NCBI GenBank assembly: GCA_025506515.1
Contig: CM046442.1
Span: 111,274,991-111,338,990 of the forward strand
DNA length: 64,000 nucleotides
Source: Flaveria trinervia
Lineage: Eukaryota > Streptophyta > Magnoliopsida > Asterales > Asteraceae
Reading direction: 5' to 3'
The notes under the pieces were generated by a model that saw only the letters and a program-made list of their open reading frames with translations, was not told where the DNA came from and did no database searches. This document shows, in pieces, positions 8,886-20,400 of the stretch (positions are counted from its first letter, which is position 1; every line of letters begins with the position of its first letter). The position numbers were made by a program, and so were the translations under genes.

Positions 8886-11612
8886 TGTGACATCCGGTAA
8901 TTTTACGATACCAAACTCCGTTAGTTTCGTTAAGTCTTGCATACACTATGTGTGAGCACACTAGTTGTCGTTTAACGTTGGTGACTTAATAATATTTAAT
9001 AATGTTAAACTAATGTTAATTAAATTGATTATGTGATTGTTGTGTTAAAATTATGTGTTTACGCGATTTAATTGCTGATTGTAGAAATTAATCGCGTAAC
9101 GCGGAAACGTGCCTATTTGTTCGTATGTCTTGTGTTTTTGCAAAGATAATTATGTATGAATATATTAGTTCATATCTTTTATTTTTAAGTTAAAGGCATT
9201 TTAAAAAGAGTTTAAAGTCTAGTTTTTATAAAATACCAAAACACAAGGGTTTAAAGGGTAAATATGTAAATTAAATTAAGTAAAACATAAACCCTAGCCC
9301 CCACCCCCCATGTGCGACCGTAACCCTCTCCTCACCTCTCAAACTGCGATTTTGATCAAGATTAAGCAAGAACACATTGATTTGATCGATCTCAAGGCAT
9401 ACAACGCATTACAAGTCTCAATTTTGTTACATTACACGTTTAAAGGTTAGATTTTTCATGTTTTTGTGATGTTTTTCATTATGGCCGAACCTTAAATCAC
9501 AAAATTGGTGTTCTTGGTGTTGAGTTTTGATCAATTGATGATGTTTATAGGTTAGTTAGGTTGAATACATGTTAGTTAACGTCGATCAGTGGATGAATTA
9601 CATGTTTTTAGTGGTTTAATCATGGGTTTTGATTCTAGTCAAACCCTAATTCGATTTGGGCATGATTATGGGTGAATGATGGTTGTTTGATGAATGTGTG
9701 GTGATTAATAAGTTGTATGAATGTTAGGAATCATGAATCTTGCAAGAAATTGATGATTTAGGGTTGATGTTCATAGGTTACTAATAATAGTAACTTTATT
9801 TGCATGAAATGTGAATTATTGATGAATTGATGTTATGGATGTGTTCATGGTGATGATTAGATGTTAGATTGACGTTGTGATCATTGGAATTCAAGAACAC
9901 ATGTTATAGTTCATACATTACTAAAGATAGTAACTTTTGGATATGATTTGGTGAATTATGATGTTTCGATGTGGTTGATCATGCTTAGATGTTAGTATGA
10001 GCTTGAATTGGTATATTATTGATGAACTCATGTATGCTTTGGATGTTTGATAGATTTTGGGATGTTCTTTCCCAAAAGGGAAACTTTATTTGTGTAAACG
10101 TGAAGTATGATGTTATGATCATGTTTGGGATGATAGGAGCCTGCTAGTATGTTCAAGGATAAATTCTAGTGTGATAGAACGTGTTAAATTACTTGTATGT
10201 CATGCTTGGATAATCATGAGTGATATTTGGACTTTGGTGATCATGTATGGTTTGGATGTTGTGTAGTAGTAGGACATCATGCTTGGGTCTGGTAATTGAT
10301 TGTTGTGATGTTGTGAATGCAATGTATATGCTTAAAGAATTTGGTTGTGATCATTATACACGCGTGCGGATCTGAGGCCCCTACTTAGTAGGATTGGCAG
10401 GGTTTAGGATGTGAAGTCGTGAGTGGCTTCACATGGCATGTGATGAATGGTTGAACTTTGTGTGACGTGTTAGTTGTATTATGACTAATGGATATGTTAA
10501 TGTTCTAGATTCGCATGACTTGTATAGTACTTGATTGTATGATGATCAAAGTGATACACCTGGTTGATATAGCATATGTATGATACTGTTTGAATGTTAA
10601 TCATGTATGTTGTATGTGCTCATTGGCTTTATTTGAATTATAACTCATAATGTCACCAACGGGTCAAACGGGTCAACTAGGTCAAACGTGTCTATTTTTC
10701 TGGAAGCTTGAGTCTTTGGTCTTGGGTATGATTAGGGTTTCACATGTCTCTTATTTACACGTACTTATGTACTCACATGATCTAGGTAACCTGTGAAGGT
10801 TGGCTATCCTCTCGTTTCTCAAAATAAACCCTAAGTACCTTTGCATACATCAGGTGAGTTCATGCCCCACTCTTTACTTAATATCTTTTGGGGGAGATAG
10901 CATACTGGTACTTATACGAACGCTTTCACTATTTAAGTTGTGTATAATATTAATATAGTGCTGTTTACCATGAGAAAAGTCCTCACACTTTTGAATTGTT
11001 AATATTTAATAGCGGGGAAACTTGGGTAGTACTACTGGGTCTGACGAGCCCCACCTGTGTGACTCGAGGTCAACCGGGTGCAATATGTCCTATTGAACAT
11101 TGTCACGACATGGTAAGTCATGACAGGAGGCAACAACTATCACAGTCAGCTTCAATTGCAAAATCACTATGTATTAATATTTACTGATAATAGACTAGCT
11201 ATCTATTACCATACACTGCTTATATTATCGCAACTGTTTACATGTTTATTGAACTCAAACTCTTGAACTCACCAACCTATGTGTTGACATTTTAGTATGC
11301 TTTTCTCAGGTCCTTAACTTGCTTGCCATAGGAGCACTGCACGGTTCACTGCATTTTAAGACACTATGCTTCAAGACAATTTAACATTTTAATAATTATA
11401 GTTTACTTTTTGGGTTGGCACTTGTTTTGCCATAATTATACTTTATTGACTTGGGTTGTTCTCAAAACGCTTCCGCATTTAAAGTTTGTATTTTGGTTGA
11501 TTTTGTTTGAATTATGGCATTTAGAGTCGTTCTGAGTAACTATTGACTGTGATCCTGGTTTGTTCACACGCCTCGCGGTAAAACTCCGCAAGTGGATTTT
11601 GAGGGTGTGACA
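8886..11612 (+). repeat. 3' LTR of element I (2727 bp)
   Basis: It begins TGTGACATCC immediately after the polypurine tract and ends GGGTGTGACA before the GTGGT duplication. It is nearly identical to 170-2896; differences are scattered substitutions and many one-base gains or losses at doubled letters. Confidence 0.95.
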
Positions 11613-12639
11613 GTGGTGGTTGCTAACGCAGTGAGAATAGATCCCCAAAGATCCCCAATTATACCGAACATCTGAAAGTGGAGAAATTTATATTGGAACA
11701 AAGATCCCCAATTATACTGAACTAACAAAGACCTAATAATGATTTGACCAAGCTAAAAAAATTAAAGTAATTGCAACCTTGAAAACACAATAATCACCAT
11801 GTTAAGCCCCATTTTAGCAACACTTGAACAATTATTCAATAAAAACTTGTACATCGCGCATCAAAACTTGTACATTAACAAAATATTTAAGATAATGCCC
11901 AATTAGTTTGTGGATCAAGAGCATTTCAAGATCTGTAGCAATTAGAGGTCTACTGAAAGGACCAAGGAACAAAATTACAAAACTCTCTTATTATGCTTAC
12001 CCTTATAAGGTTTATTTTTCACCTTTAGCTAGTTTACAATACTTGTTCTACACTATCTGAAACAAAATGATCAAAGCAAAACTAAAAAGATAATTTCAAC
12101 AATTAGAAATAAACACCATTAGAAACAAATGTAACAAACCAGAATGTTGAATTTCATATCTGGGTAGTGGGTAATCATAGATATGTTGGATAATCGGAGA
12201 TGTGGTTTAACGTCAACTGATCTTTGATGGATATTGGTGTTCACGAAAGAGATGATCTGCACGGGTTGTGACAAAGGGAGACTTTGGATAGTTGTTTGAC
12301 GTTGATCGCTCAAACTATCTCTGCTCATCTTTGAGGTTCTGGTAGTCCTCGACTTCTTGTTGTTGTTAATAGCTGGTGACAAATGATGGGGTTGCACATT
12401 CAATTGTTAGGGTTTAGAGGTTGTGTTTATGTTCTTCGAAGAGAAAACAAAAAAGAAAAGAGGTTTTGATAAAAGATGTGAGTGGTTGAGCTTTGTGTCA
12501 GGAGATATCAAAAAGTAGAACATAATAAAAGACTTAAATACCATTAATCACATCCACACCTTTCATATGGAATCTAGATTTATTTAAATCAAATCAAGGG
12601 TTAGATTAAGGGTTAAAGGGTTCTTAAAATTTCTAAGAG

Positions 12640-12815
12640 TTCTCACATGAACCCATTCCTATATATGTGTATATATATATATATCTATATATATGCATAT
12701 ATATATATGTATATATATATATATGTGTATATATATATATATATATATGTGTATATATATATATGTATATATATATATATAGGGGAGGGTTCGAGTGAAA
12801 AGCACATTATAATTG
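12640..12815. repeat. (TA)n tract flanked by similar, divergently oriented ends
   Basis: About 120 bp of TATATA/TGTATA repeats is bounded on the right by TATATAGGGGAGGGTTCGAG. Read on the minus strand, the left side gives the related TATATAGGAATGGGTTCATG. The two outward-facing, similar ends resemble termini of short non-autonomous elements meeting at a TA microsatellite. The class of element cannot be told from this. Confidence 0.4.
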
Positions 12816-13149
12816 AAAACTAAAAAAATATTTTTTACCCTTGATTTGTTTGATTAATGGTTGAGATTAACTAATGCTAATTTAGTAAATTCATCTAAGT
12901 TAATGGTCATAATTAGAGAGGTTAGGGGCATAATAGGTAACAAATTTGTTTAGTTTTATAAACTCCCATAAGTATTAACAAGTTTCCTAAAATCTCTCAT
13001 TTTGTCTCTTAATTAGTTTGACTAATACTTTTTTAACAAACACAAAAACAAAATTATATTAGTTTTTGTATTAGGAAGAAACATGATAAACAATATTTTT
13101 TATATCAAATCAAGTTAATTATTTTAGTAAAACGAATGCCATGCTTACA

Positions 13150-13400
13150 TATTATAACTCGTAGTGTTACATATATGTAACCACGTTAAACAACATATAT
13201 GTATTTGTAGCTATCAAAGTTACATATATGTATATCACAAGATTACATATCTATAACTCGGTACATATATAAAAAAAACATTTATGAGGTACATATATGT
13301 AACAATGAGATTACATATATTGCATTGAAAAAGATACATATATGTAACCTATGATTTTACATATGTAAATATGTGGGTTATGTATATGTAATCCTTAGTT
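13150..13400. repeat. cluster of TTACATATATGTAA-like palindromes
   Basis: Perfect or near-perfect copies of the palindrome TTACATATATGTAA, or its core ACATATATGT, recur roughly every 25-45 bp. The intervening sequence is not repeated in an obvious way. Function is unknown. Confidence 0.55.
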
Positions 13401-13714
13401 ATATGCTAATATATTGGTTGGCCAAACATTGTTACAAATATGTAAACAAGAATTTAAATAATTACATACATATAATCAAATACAACGATCATGTTTAATC
13501 AAATGAAACAAAAACTCATAAAGATTAACTAACGTTGATTTAAGCGAATACTTGAAGAGATCAACGGAAAGTTGCAATCTTTCTTTCGGTTCTTGTTGAA
13601 ACAATATAAATTTATTAGAACCACTGCGAATATTATGAGACAAAAATAAATTGTCAATCAAATAGAATTATCAGTATTGCTATTCCAACAAACTTGACCC
13701 ATCATAAAAGTATT

Positions 13715-14507
13715 TGTTAGGACCTGGTATTTGAACGAAATACCGAATGATTAACGTGTAAACCAAACCAAATAGTGTGGAATCCTATTTGATTGGCGAT
13801 CCAATCAGTGAGAACGCACGTAGAATCAATAAAGTATTGAATCAAATGTTAAGAATCGATTAAGAATTAATCTACAGCGTTCTATGAACTTGGAGTATCA
13901 AATTGGAGGTTTCTGGACGGCTAGGGTACTTCTGGAGTCGAAATAGAATGTATGCTTACGTTTTTCCATGAATTGGGTTGTATCTATAGGTTAGTATTGT
14001 TCATTCGTGCGACTGAACCATTAGTACGGTTCAGTTGTGCGATTGAACCATGCGGTTGATTCATCTGCACGACTGAGTGTTTAGTCGTGCGACTGAGTCA
14101 ATGTTATGTTACAATCATATGACTGATCCAGTCTCCTGGTTCAGTCGTGCGACTAAGTCATTCATACGAAGTTCTTCATGCGTATGGACTATTTAGGCGC
14201 ATGGACACTTAGTCGCATGGCCATTCGGACGCATGACCACTGTTGGGGCGCATGGTCCAGTCGGACGCACTAGAGCTTCACTTCACCAGGTTTGAGTGTA
14301 TTGAACATTATAACTTTATGCATAACACTTCAAATAGTCACAAACCTAATTAACCAATTCAACATCAACTCATTAGTGAAATATTAAACGTTAGAAATAA
14401 CAGACAATCAATATCATTTCATTAATCATTCTAACCATTACATTAGAATCAGACAAAGAAGATATATAACATTCATATCATGATCTAGGGACATACATGT
14501 ACCAACA
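13715..14507 (-). repeat. 3' LTR of element II (793 bp)
   Basis: On the minus strand it starts TGTTGGTACATG and ends GGTCCTAACA. It matches 27276-28061 with small indels and substitutions. The middle (about 13998-14275) is a dense set of TGCGACTGA, CGCATGGNC and ACGAATG-type units, part of the CpG minisatellite theme seen in other elements here. Confidence 0.92.
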
Positions 14508-14521
14508 AACTCCCCCTTGGG
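14508..14521 (-). other. polypurine tract of element II
   Basis: On the minus strand CCCAAGGGGGAGTT lies directly before the 3' LTR. This is the expected plus-strand DNA primer site. A similar TTTAGGGGGAG occurs internally at 20405-20420. Confidence 0.75.
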
Positions 14522-14532
14522 CCTAGATCCCT

Positions 14533-15545
14533 CTAATTTCTTGTTGTCTTCATTACCTCCTCATACTTCTTGTACTTATCCTCTTTTATGACTCCTACAT
14601 GAATCTCAAATGCAAAACAGAGTCTTATGACATTCTGGAACTGGAGGGCTTGTACTATATCCTGCGTATCATAGAACAGTGGCCACTTGTATAGAGTGTA
14701 AACATCATTAGCTGACAAGTTGGTAAGCCACATTGGGTCAAATACCCTCATAGAGTCCATTTGGCCCTCTTTGTTAGGACTATGACCGCTTCTCCTGTCC
14801 TCCAATCATAGTACCACCATTTAAAGTGTGGAGTGAAGTCCTGTGGCATTTCCCTGAGTGGGATTCTTGACATAGTGCGCGGAGGACTCCACTTCAACAC
14901 TATCTTTGGCTTTCCAGTAATGGCATCAACTTCAGACCTTCTGATGTACCTTGTAGGCTGTCGGGGTCTGAAGTTAACCCACTTGGTGTGGTACTCCTTC
15001 CTTAGGGCAGCCTCAAACCAGCTTGACATCTTTCTCGTGTCAGCATACAACAGCTTCAGTTTGGCCAGCTGGTTGAGCTCAAAACCTGGTAGAGTCTTTA
15101 GATCATGTGGAAATCTAAAGTACTCTATGCCATTCTCCCTCTTAACGTCATAAACGTTAAGGTCATCAAAATATGCCGATGCTATAATCTTGCCTCACAC
15201 CTTATGATCTTTCTTGACTCTGTAGAGTTTGGTGTAGGCGTCCTGTTTAGGTGCAGCATGTTGGGCTCTAACTTCTTCAAAACAGGCAGCCCATTCAGCC
15301 TTTCGGACATCAACATCATCATTTGAGGCTTGGGTCGATCCCTCTTTCTTCTCTAACTCCTGCTCCATTTTGTCTAACACCTTAAATGTATCACTGACAA
15401 GGTATTCACCCAGATTGGGGACCATATTTCGCTCATTGTCAGCATACTGAGGGTAGTGCTCTGCAGTGACATCTTCTATCTCTATTTCATCAACGTCATT
15501 GAGCTCTTCGTCACTTGTCGAGTCCCACGTTGGAGCATCCTTCAT
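14533..15545 (-). pseudogene. 3' ORF of element II, C-terminal part
   Basis: Three overlapping minus-strand frames give a continuous-looking protein. An acidic N-terminal stretch (DEELNDVDEIEIEDV) comes first. A Trp/Arg-rich segment follows (WVNFRPRQPTRYIRRSEVD, PHFKWWYYDWRTGEA). A final helical part (FDPMWLTNLSANDVYTLYKW) ends near 14533. It lies next to the 3' LTR, where Sirevirus elements carry an additional ORF historically called envelope-like. I see no transmembrane segment or signal peptide here, so an envelope role is not supported. Frameshifts fall near 15190 and 14780. Confidence 0.55.
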
Positions 15546-15732
15546 AATCTCATGGGATTTAGCTTGAAGATCTCAGCTAGTTGCTCATTTGATAGATCGT
15601 GAATAATTTCCCCTTCTTCAAGGGTATAACTTACCGTTCTGATGATCCCTTGCAGATCAAGAATCATAGTTAGTTGAGTCTTGATCTGCTGATGGGGAGC
15701 AACATCGGATTTGTCCCTTTGAAAATTTGGAT

Positions 15733-15878
15733 CTGCTTGTTGTAAACATGTAACACGTCAAACATTAGTTAATAATCAAGAGAGAAATACATTAATCTTA
15801 ATATAAACATCAAATGCATAAGTTTAATACATGATTCAAGTACAAAGGCTATCAAATACATAATCATCTAATCATTAC
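15733..15878 (-). other. putative intron in the 3' ORF region of element II
   Basis: Read on the minus strand, GTAATG follows a Ser/Asp-rich coding end. The 146-bp AT-rich segment contains a branch-like CTAAT and ends ACAAGCAG. The downstream frame then reads through LEEGEIIHDLSNEQL toward the C-terminal part. This is inferred from splice-like signals only. Confidence 0.3.
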
Positions 15879-16016
15879 TTTTATCTTGAATTGCTGGATC
15901 ATCACTTGGTGAGGCAGAAGAGGAAGCTAGATGGTCTTGATTTCTCCTTGATCTTTTTCTTGACCCTGAGCTGAGGCTGATGTAGCTGCATCTCCTCCTT
16001 CTTCATCATCATCCTC

Positions 16017-17209
16017 CTACCTGGCCTCTGTTCTTTCTTCCTCATCCCCTTCATCATCATCACTCTCTTCATCTTCATCCCCATCATCATCTACACCCTC
16101 ATCACCATCTCCTTCTTTTATCTTCAGAGGCTCATCTTTAGTTCCTTTGAGCTTGAGCATGATAGACTTTTTAGCATCCTCCAACTCCTCAATCTTCTTT
16201 TCTGATATGACTCTGTGCTCTTGGAGTTGGGCAATCTCTTCACTCTGAGCAGCCATTTGTTGTGCTTGCTGCTCAATCAGCTGAGCCTGCTGAGAGATCT
16301 GCTGGGACTGTTCAGCTGTGAGATGTGCCAACTGATGAATCTGCGCAGTCTTCTCATCATTGGCTGCTAACAAGTGCATCATCATACGGTTCAGCGCTGG
16401 TAGCTGTTCCTCTACTCCAATGGGAGGTAGAGATGATCCATATAGGTGGGTGGGATGTGATGATGGCCCGGCTTGGTGGCCTGTGGTAGTAGTGGTGGCA
16501 GTGGTGAAGATTGGGTAAGGTCTAGATGATAGTGGTGGTGATGTTGGTGTGAATGATATAGTGGTGGATGGGATATATGTAGTGGTAGGGGGTGTGGGAA
16601 AGGTAGTGGTTACTGTGGAGGTGGTCGTGGTGGTGGTTGTGGCGGTAGAGGTGGTTATGGTGTAGGCCGAGTAGTGGGTGGTATGGTAGATGTAGTGGGT
16701 GCTGTGGTGGTGATAAAGCTGAGTCGTCTCTTCTTCTTCTTCATCCCATGCGGCTGAGCCATCCTCTTCTTCCTCGACCCAGTCGAGGTGGATGCTCCCC
16801 CTAGGCTATGGTTGGATGGCTCTCGAGCATAGGTCGGGTCAGCGACAGTCTCTCCAGATCCACTGGGGCGTTCACCAACCGCTCGGAGTCCATGTTCTGT
16901 GGGAACGACTTTGCTTCCCACAGTCCTAGTCAGTGGCTCCTCGTCTGACTCTTCTTCCTCCTCACCAGGTATAAAGTCCTGGTGAAACCCGGCTGACTCA
17001 GCTATGTCTCCCATGGAGGCAGATACTGGAGGTATAACGTTTGTAGCTTCACCCTTCGGTGGAATGAGCATGTCATCTCCAGCATCCCCACCGTCATCAT
17101 CATCAGAGTCATTGGCGTGTAGAGCAATCTGCTCAATATCAGAATCACTGTCGTCGTGGCGCCACTTCCTCCTAGCTGGCACCATATAGTTCACGGGCCA
17201 GATGCCCAA
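16017..17209 (-). pseudogene. 3' ORF of element II, middle part: low-complexity, basic and coiled-coil
   Basis: The frame at 17209-16655 is acidic and Ser/Asp-rich, then basic (GMKKKKRRLSF, a possible nuclear-localisation patch), then Thr/Pro-rich. A gap of about 270 bp, purine/pyrimidine-biased and Gly/Val-coding, follows. The frame at 16385-16017 has a Gln-rich coiled coil (QQISQQAQLIEQQAQQMAAQ) ending in an Asp/Glu run. No enzymatic motif is seen. Element E has the same general layout of conserved head, low-complexity middle and conserved tail. Confidence 0.5.
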
Positions 17210-17294
17210 ACAATCTCCTAACAGGGGGTTTTACCTGCTTCCCCCCTGTATACCTTCATCCGGCCTAAGGTGGTATCATCCATCACCTCAAGCA

Positions 17295-17994
17295 CTACAG
17301 CATCATCCTTCTCCTTGGCAGGGAGGGGAGCTTCTGGTCTATGATCATCTGCATAAATCGGGGGTACATGCAGAAGCCCTCCTTCCCTTTCCCCTCAATG
17401 TTCTCCACCAGGTAGGTGAAGATCATCCTAGAGAAGCTGAACGGATGGTTCAACACCAACGCAACATAAGCGTTCTGGATCTGGTCAGACAACTCATCAA
17501 AGCCTCCCTTTCTGGATGCTATGCATTTCAGCAATACGTGAGCAAGGTACTTGAACTGGGGACAGAGGTTGCTCTTGTTGAGGACCCCCGTATTGATGTT
17601 CCCAGAGTACTTGGCTCGAAGAAAACATCCTGTGATAGTAACAAGGTGTAATTTAGTAGGACAGTCAGCATCGTCCCCCAACTATAACACGATCCTTAGA
17701 TCCTCCTTTGTGATAGCTATAGCCTCTCCAAAGATAGTACCTCTGATACAGTGAGGCTTAGAGGATCGATCAACAACCGCACCTTCCCCGAAGGCCTGCT
17801 GAATAGACCGATAAGGTGTACATGGAGCAGATATAGCGTGTGCAATCCTTGATCTCCTGAGGAAGGTTATAATGCCCGAGAAGTCTGAAGCATTTCTGGA
17901 TGTGAGATGCAGATGAGCACAAAATTTGTGCTTCGTACTCATAGTCCAACAACTGGCCATCCGTTACATAAGGAAAGTAAACATTACTACCCAT
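17295..17994 (-). pseudogene. 3' ORF of element II, conserved N-terminal domain
   Basis: The ORF starts with ATG at 17994 (MGSNVYFPYVTDGQLLDYEY). It crosses a frameshift near 17800, and another near 17680, into VTITGCFLRAKYSGNINTG, FKYLAHVLLKCIASRKGGFD, NAYVALVLNHPFSFSRMIF and FCMYPRFMQMIIDQKLPSLP. The head of the 3' ORF in element E (38467-39120) has the same hallmarks: a short-motif head, an ALVLN/AF-CTNRPF-type segment and MYPRF. I know this type of domain as the common 3' ORF head of Asteraceae copia elements; its biochemical function is not established. Confidence 0.6.
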
Positions 17995-18039
17995 TGGTTA
18001 AGAATGTCATGAAACACTTGGACTTGAACAAACTTCTTT

Positions 18040-18910
18040 TCTGTCATGCGAATGAGGCTGTGCAACTGAGATTCAGTCATGCGAATGAGTCCATACGTAC
18101 TACTGAGTGTGCGACTGGACTCATGCGTATGTATCCCCATGCGGTTACACCAGTCGTGCGATCGAACTCATACGCATAGTTCAGTCGTGCGGTTAAGCTG
18201 TTCTCACTCTTCAGTCGTGCGACTGAAATTCATCAACCTGTCCATTCGCATGTTGTTCTGTCCGCTCAATTCAAATTCAATTTTTCACCGATTTTGAGTT
18301 TTAGACTTCGAGTTTTGGTTCATTAGGCTTGGAATCCATTACTTTAACATCTAAAACCTTTAATTTCATTTGTTTACGTCGTTTGGTTAGGTTATTTTGC
18401 CACATAAGTCGCAGTTTTATAATGAGTCCAACTGTCCAGATTTAGTGTCAAATTGGATGATTTGGTAGTGTTTCTGCACCGCAAAGTACCTGTAGAATCA
18501 ATGCAGAAGGTCAGTATGTGAGAATCGAGGATTTATTATGATCAAATGAAATTTGGGCAGTGTAACGTTAGTCGTGCGATTGAGGGTAAATTCGAGAGTG
18601 GTGAGTCTCTGCGACCGACTCTCTCTCTATTTATACTAACCGTAAATTTAATCATATGACTGGGCTCATACGCACATTTCATTCGGGCGAATGGGCCTCA
18701 GTCGTGCGATTGGTTTAGTCGCCCCATTCAGTCGTCCGACTGGAGTTCAGTCATGCGACTTACTCATTCGTTCGCACTTAACATCCGACTTGGTCATTCG
18801 TATGGGCCATTCGGTTGGATGGTCCATACTCATGGTCCATTCGTACGAATGGCTCCCATTCGTATGATAAAATGGTTTAGTCGTACGAATGGACCATACT
18901 TATGAGATTT
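18040..18910. repeat. CpG minisatellite cluster between pol and 3' ORF (element II)
   Basis: Many degenerate units such as GTGCGACTG, TGCGAATGA, CATTCGTAC and GTCGTGCGA occur at 18040-18240 and 18570-18910. They include the perfect 16-bp palindrome CCATTCGTACGAATGG at 18837-18852 and the imperfect palindrome TTCAGTCGTGCGACTGAA at 18210-18227. There is no coding meaning: the frames through them are chance. Confidence 0.75.
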
Positions 18911-18959
18911 TCTGCATTTCTTACCATTTTACATTTAAACTCTTTTCAAACTATAGTAT

Positions 18960-19160
18960 CAACATTATAAGCATTTGATCATCTTAGACATGATCCTTTT
19001 AACTTGAAAAACTTTTGATCACCTCGGACATGATCCTTTTAAACAATTTAGTCACCTCAGACGTGATCCTTTTAAATAATTTAGTCACCTCAGACGTGAC
19101 ACTGTTAAACTTTAAAAACACATGTGGCCATCTCAGACATGACCCTTTTAGGTGAGTTAA
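18960..19160. repeat. about 40-bp tandem repeat, roughly five copies
   Basis: The unit contains ATCACCTCAGACRTGATCC followed by TTTTAAA and an AT-rich spacer. Copies diverge in the spacer. It lies in the non-coding spacer upstream of the 3' ORF of element II. Confidence 0.65.
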
Positions 19161-19720
19161 TCCCATACTGATTTTCATGATGTAGTCCGACGAACAGACA
19201 AACTAAGTTGACTAACTAACTAGAACCTTAAACTAAATACAAAATTAGAACTTGTTTTTGACTTTTTGTGAGAGAAAAATCCTAAGATAGACATCTCCTG
19301 GAATTGGTTCCAAATAGGCAGCTTCAATTTGGTTTGACCACACCTGGAATAATTCACTTTTGGAATCATATAGGCATGTCAAATCATTTGGGACTCGTTA
19401 TCAAAACCTTTAGATGCTCACTTCTTGGTTTTCATCCAGAGTCTTTAGCTAATTTAGGAAATCACACTGGTACTATTAGATTCCCACATTGATTTGAACT
19501 TTCAAGAATTGCAGCCATAATGATTGTCAGTATATTTGTCCTCTTAAATCCATACACAGACTTTAGACACAAACTGATGATACGTTTAGGTTTAATTATT
19601 TCAACTGACATTTGTGGATCCCACACTTATATGGTAATCAACATTCCTCAGGAGCTTTTTGAGCGGTCTACAGGTATTTTTACAAGAAGAGACTATTAGA
19701 GCTTTCAAAGAGAAGCCAAT

Positions 19721-19831
19721 CCTCAGGTTAGTACCATCGCACAGCAGAGAGGCGGCAAACAACAATGAAGTCTAGAATATCTAGGTTATGCTTATCCTCA
19801 GGTCAGTGCCATCGTACAACAGAGAGGCACA
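19721..19831. repeat. two copies of a 34-bp repeat
   Basis: CCTCAGGTTAGTACCATCGC...AGAGAGGC at 19721 recurs with a few changes at about 19797. It is a short duplication in the spacer of element II; no function is evident. Confidence 0.5.
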
Positions 19832-20400
19832 CAACCTATCTTCTTGTTAGAGCAGCTAAATTTTCTTTTGCACAGAATGCACCAACAACATATGTAATTA
19901 GCTTGATAGCATTTGTCTTTCAATTTTTTTTCGTGCTTTGCTCTATTTATGGTCATCCGCACACATTTGTGGCGTTTACATGCTAATTACCCCTTATTGG
20001 AATTTTGTTGATTGTGTTAACCAGTGATAAGATGGCAGCCTACAGTCAGTTGAACAACTTAGTTTGATCTTGAAATCACCAGTCAGGTCTACTAAACTAT
20101 TGTGCTGAATCTACCGACATATCATTTGTGGTCTAGCAACCTCTAGGTCTACTTTCTTTGTGTTACCTTAGTAGTTACCAGTTTTTCTATCATCTTTCCT
20201 TTTTATATTGCTTAGACTACACAGACTTATACTTTGAATTTTGCATCTTTTCTAAATTAAATTTTAAAGTCCCTTTTGATTTGTTCCTATGTACTATCAT
20301 TTTCCAAAAGGTTTGAATCGGTATCACATATACGATCTACCTTATATCGGCTATCTACTCTTTCTCCCTCGTGTTTTTTTAATAATAATGTTACTAGCGG

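Larger units (their letters stand above)
170..11612 (+). mobile_element. Complete Ty3/gypsy chromovirus-type LTR retrotransposon (element I)
   Basis: The order is 5' LTR (170-2896), Met-tRNA primer-binding site, upstream ORF, gag, pol (PR-RT-RNase H-IN-chromodomain-like tail), polypurine tract and 3' LTR (8886-11612), bounded by a perfect GTGGT duplication. Domain order is that of gypsy elements. The long LTRs and the chromodomain-like tail after integrase suggest the Tekay/Del chromovirus clade, which is my inference. By eye the LTRs differ by roughly 20 substitutions and about as many 1-2 bp indels, so the insertion is recent. All pol breaks are single-base losses. Autonomous activity is not demonstrated, but this is the least decayed element in the window. 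Confidence 0.95.
11618..13709. other. AT-rich non-coding stretch between elements I and II
   Basis: I recognise no gene here. It begins with two imperfect copies of a segment containing AAGATCCCCAATTATAC (near 11650 and 11700). It later holds a (TA)n tract (12660-12780) and a cluster of TTACATATATGTAA-like palindromes (13150-13400). A 94-codon minus-strand frame at 12119-12403 has no recognisable motif. This may be host intergenic DNA with old non-autonomous transposon pieces. Confidence 0.5.

Noticed and set aside
12119..12403. 94-codon minus-strand ORF in the spacer
   Set aside because: No motif, ordinary composition for chance ORFs, no neighbouring exon-like blocks; not called as a gene.
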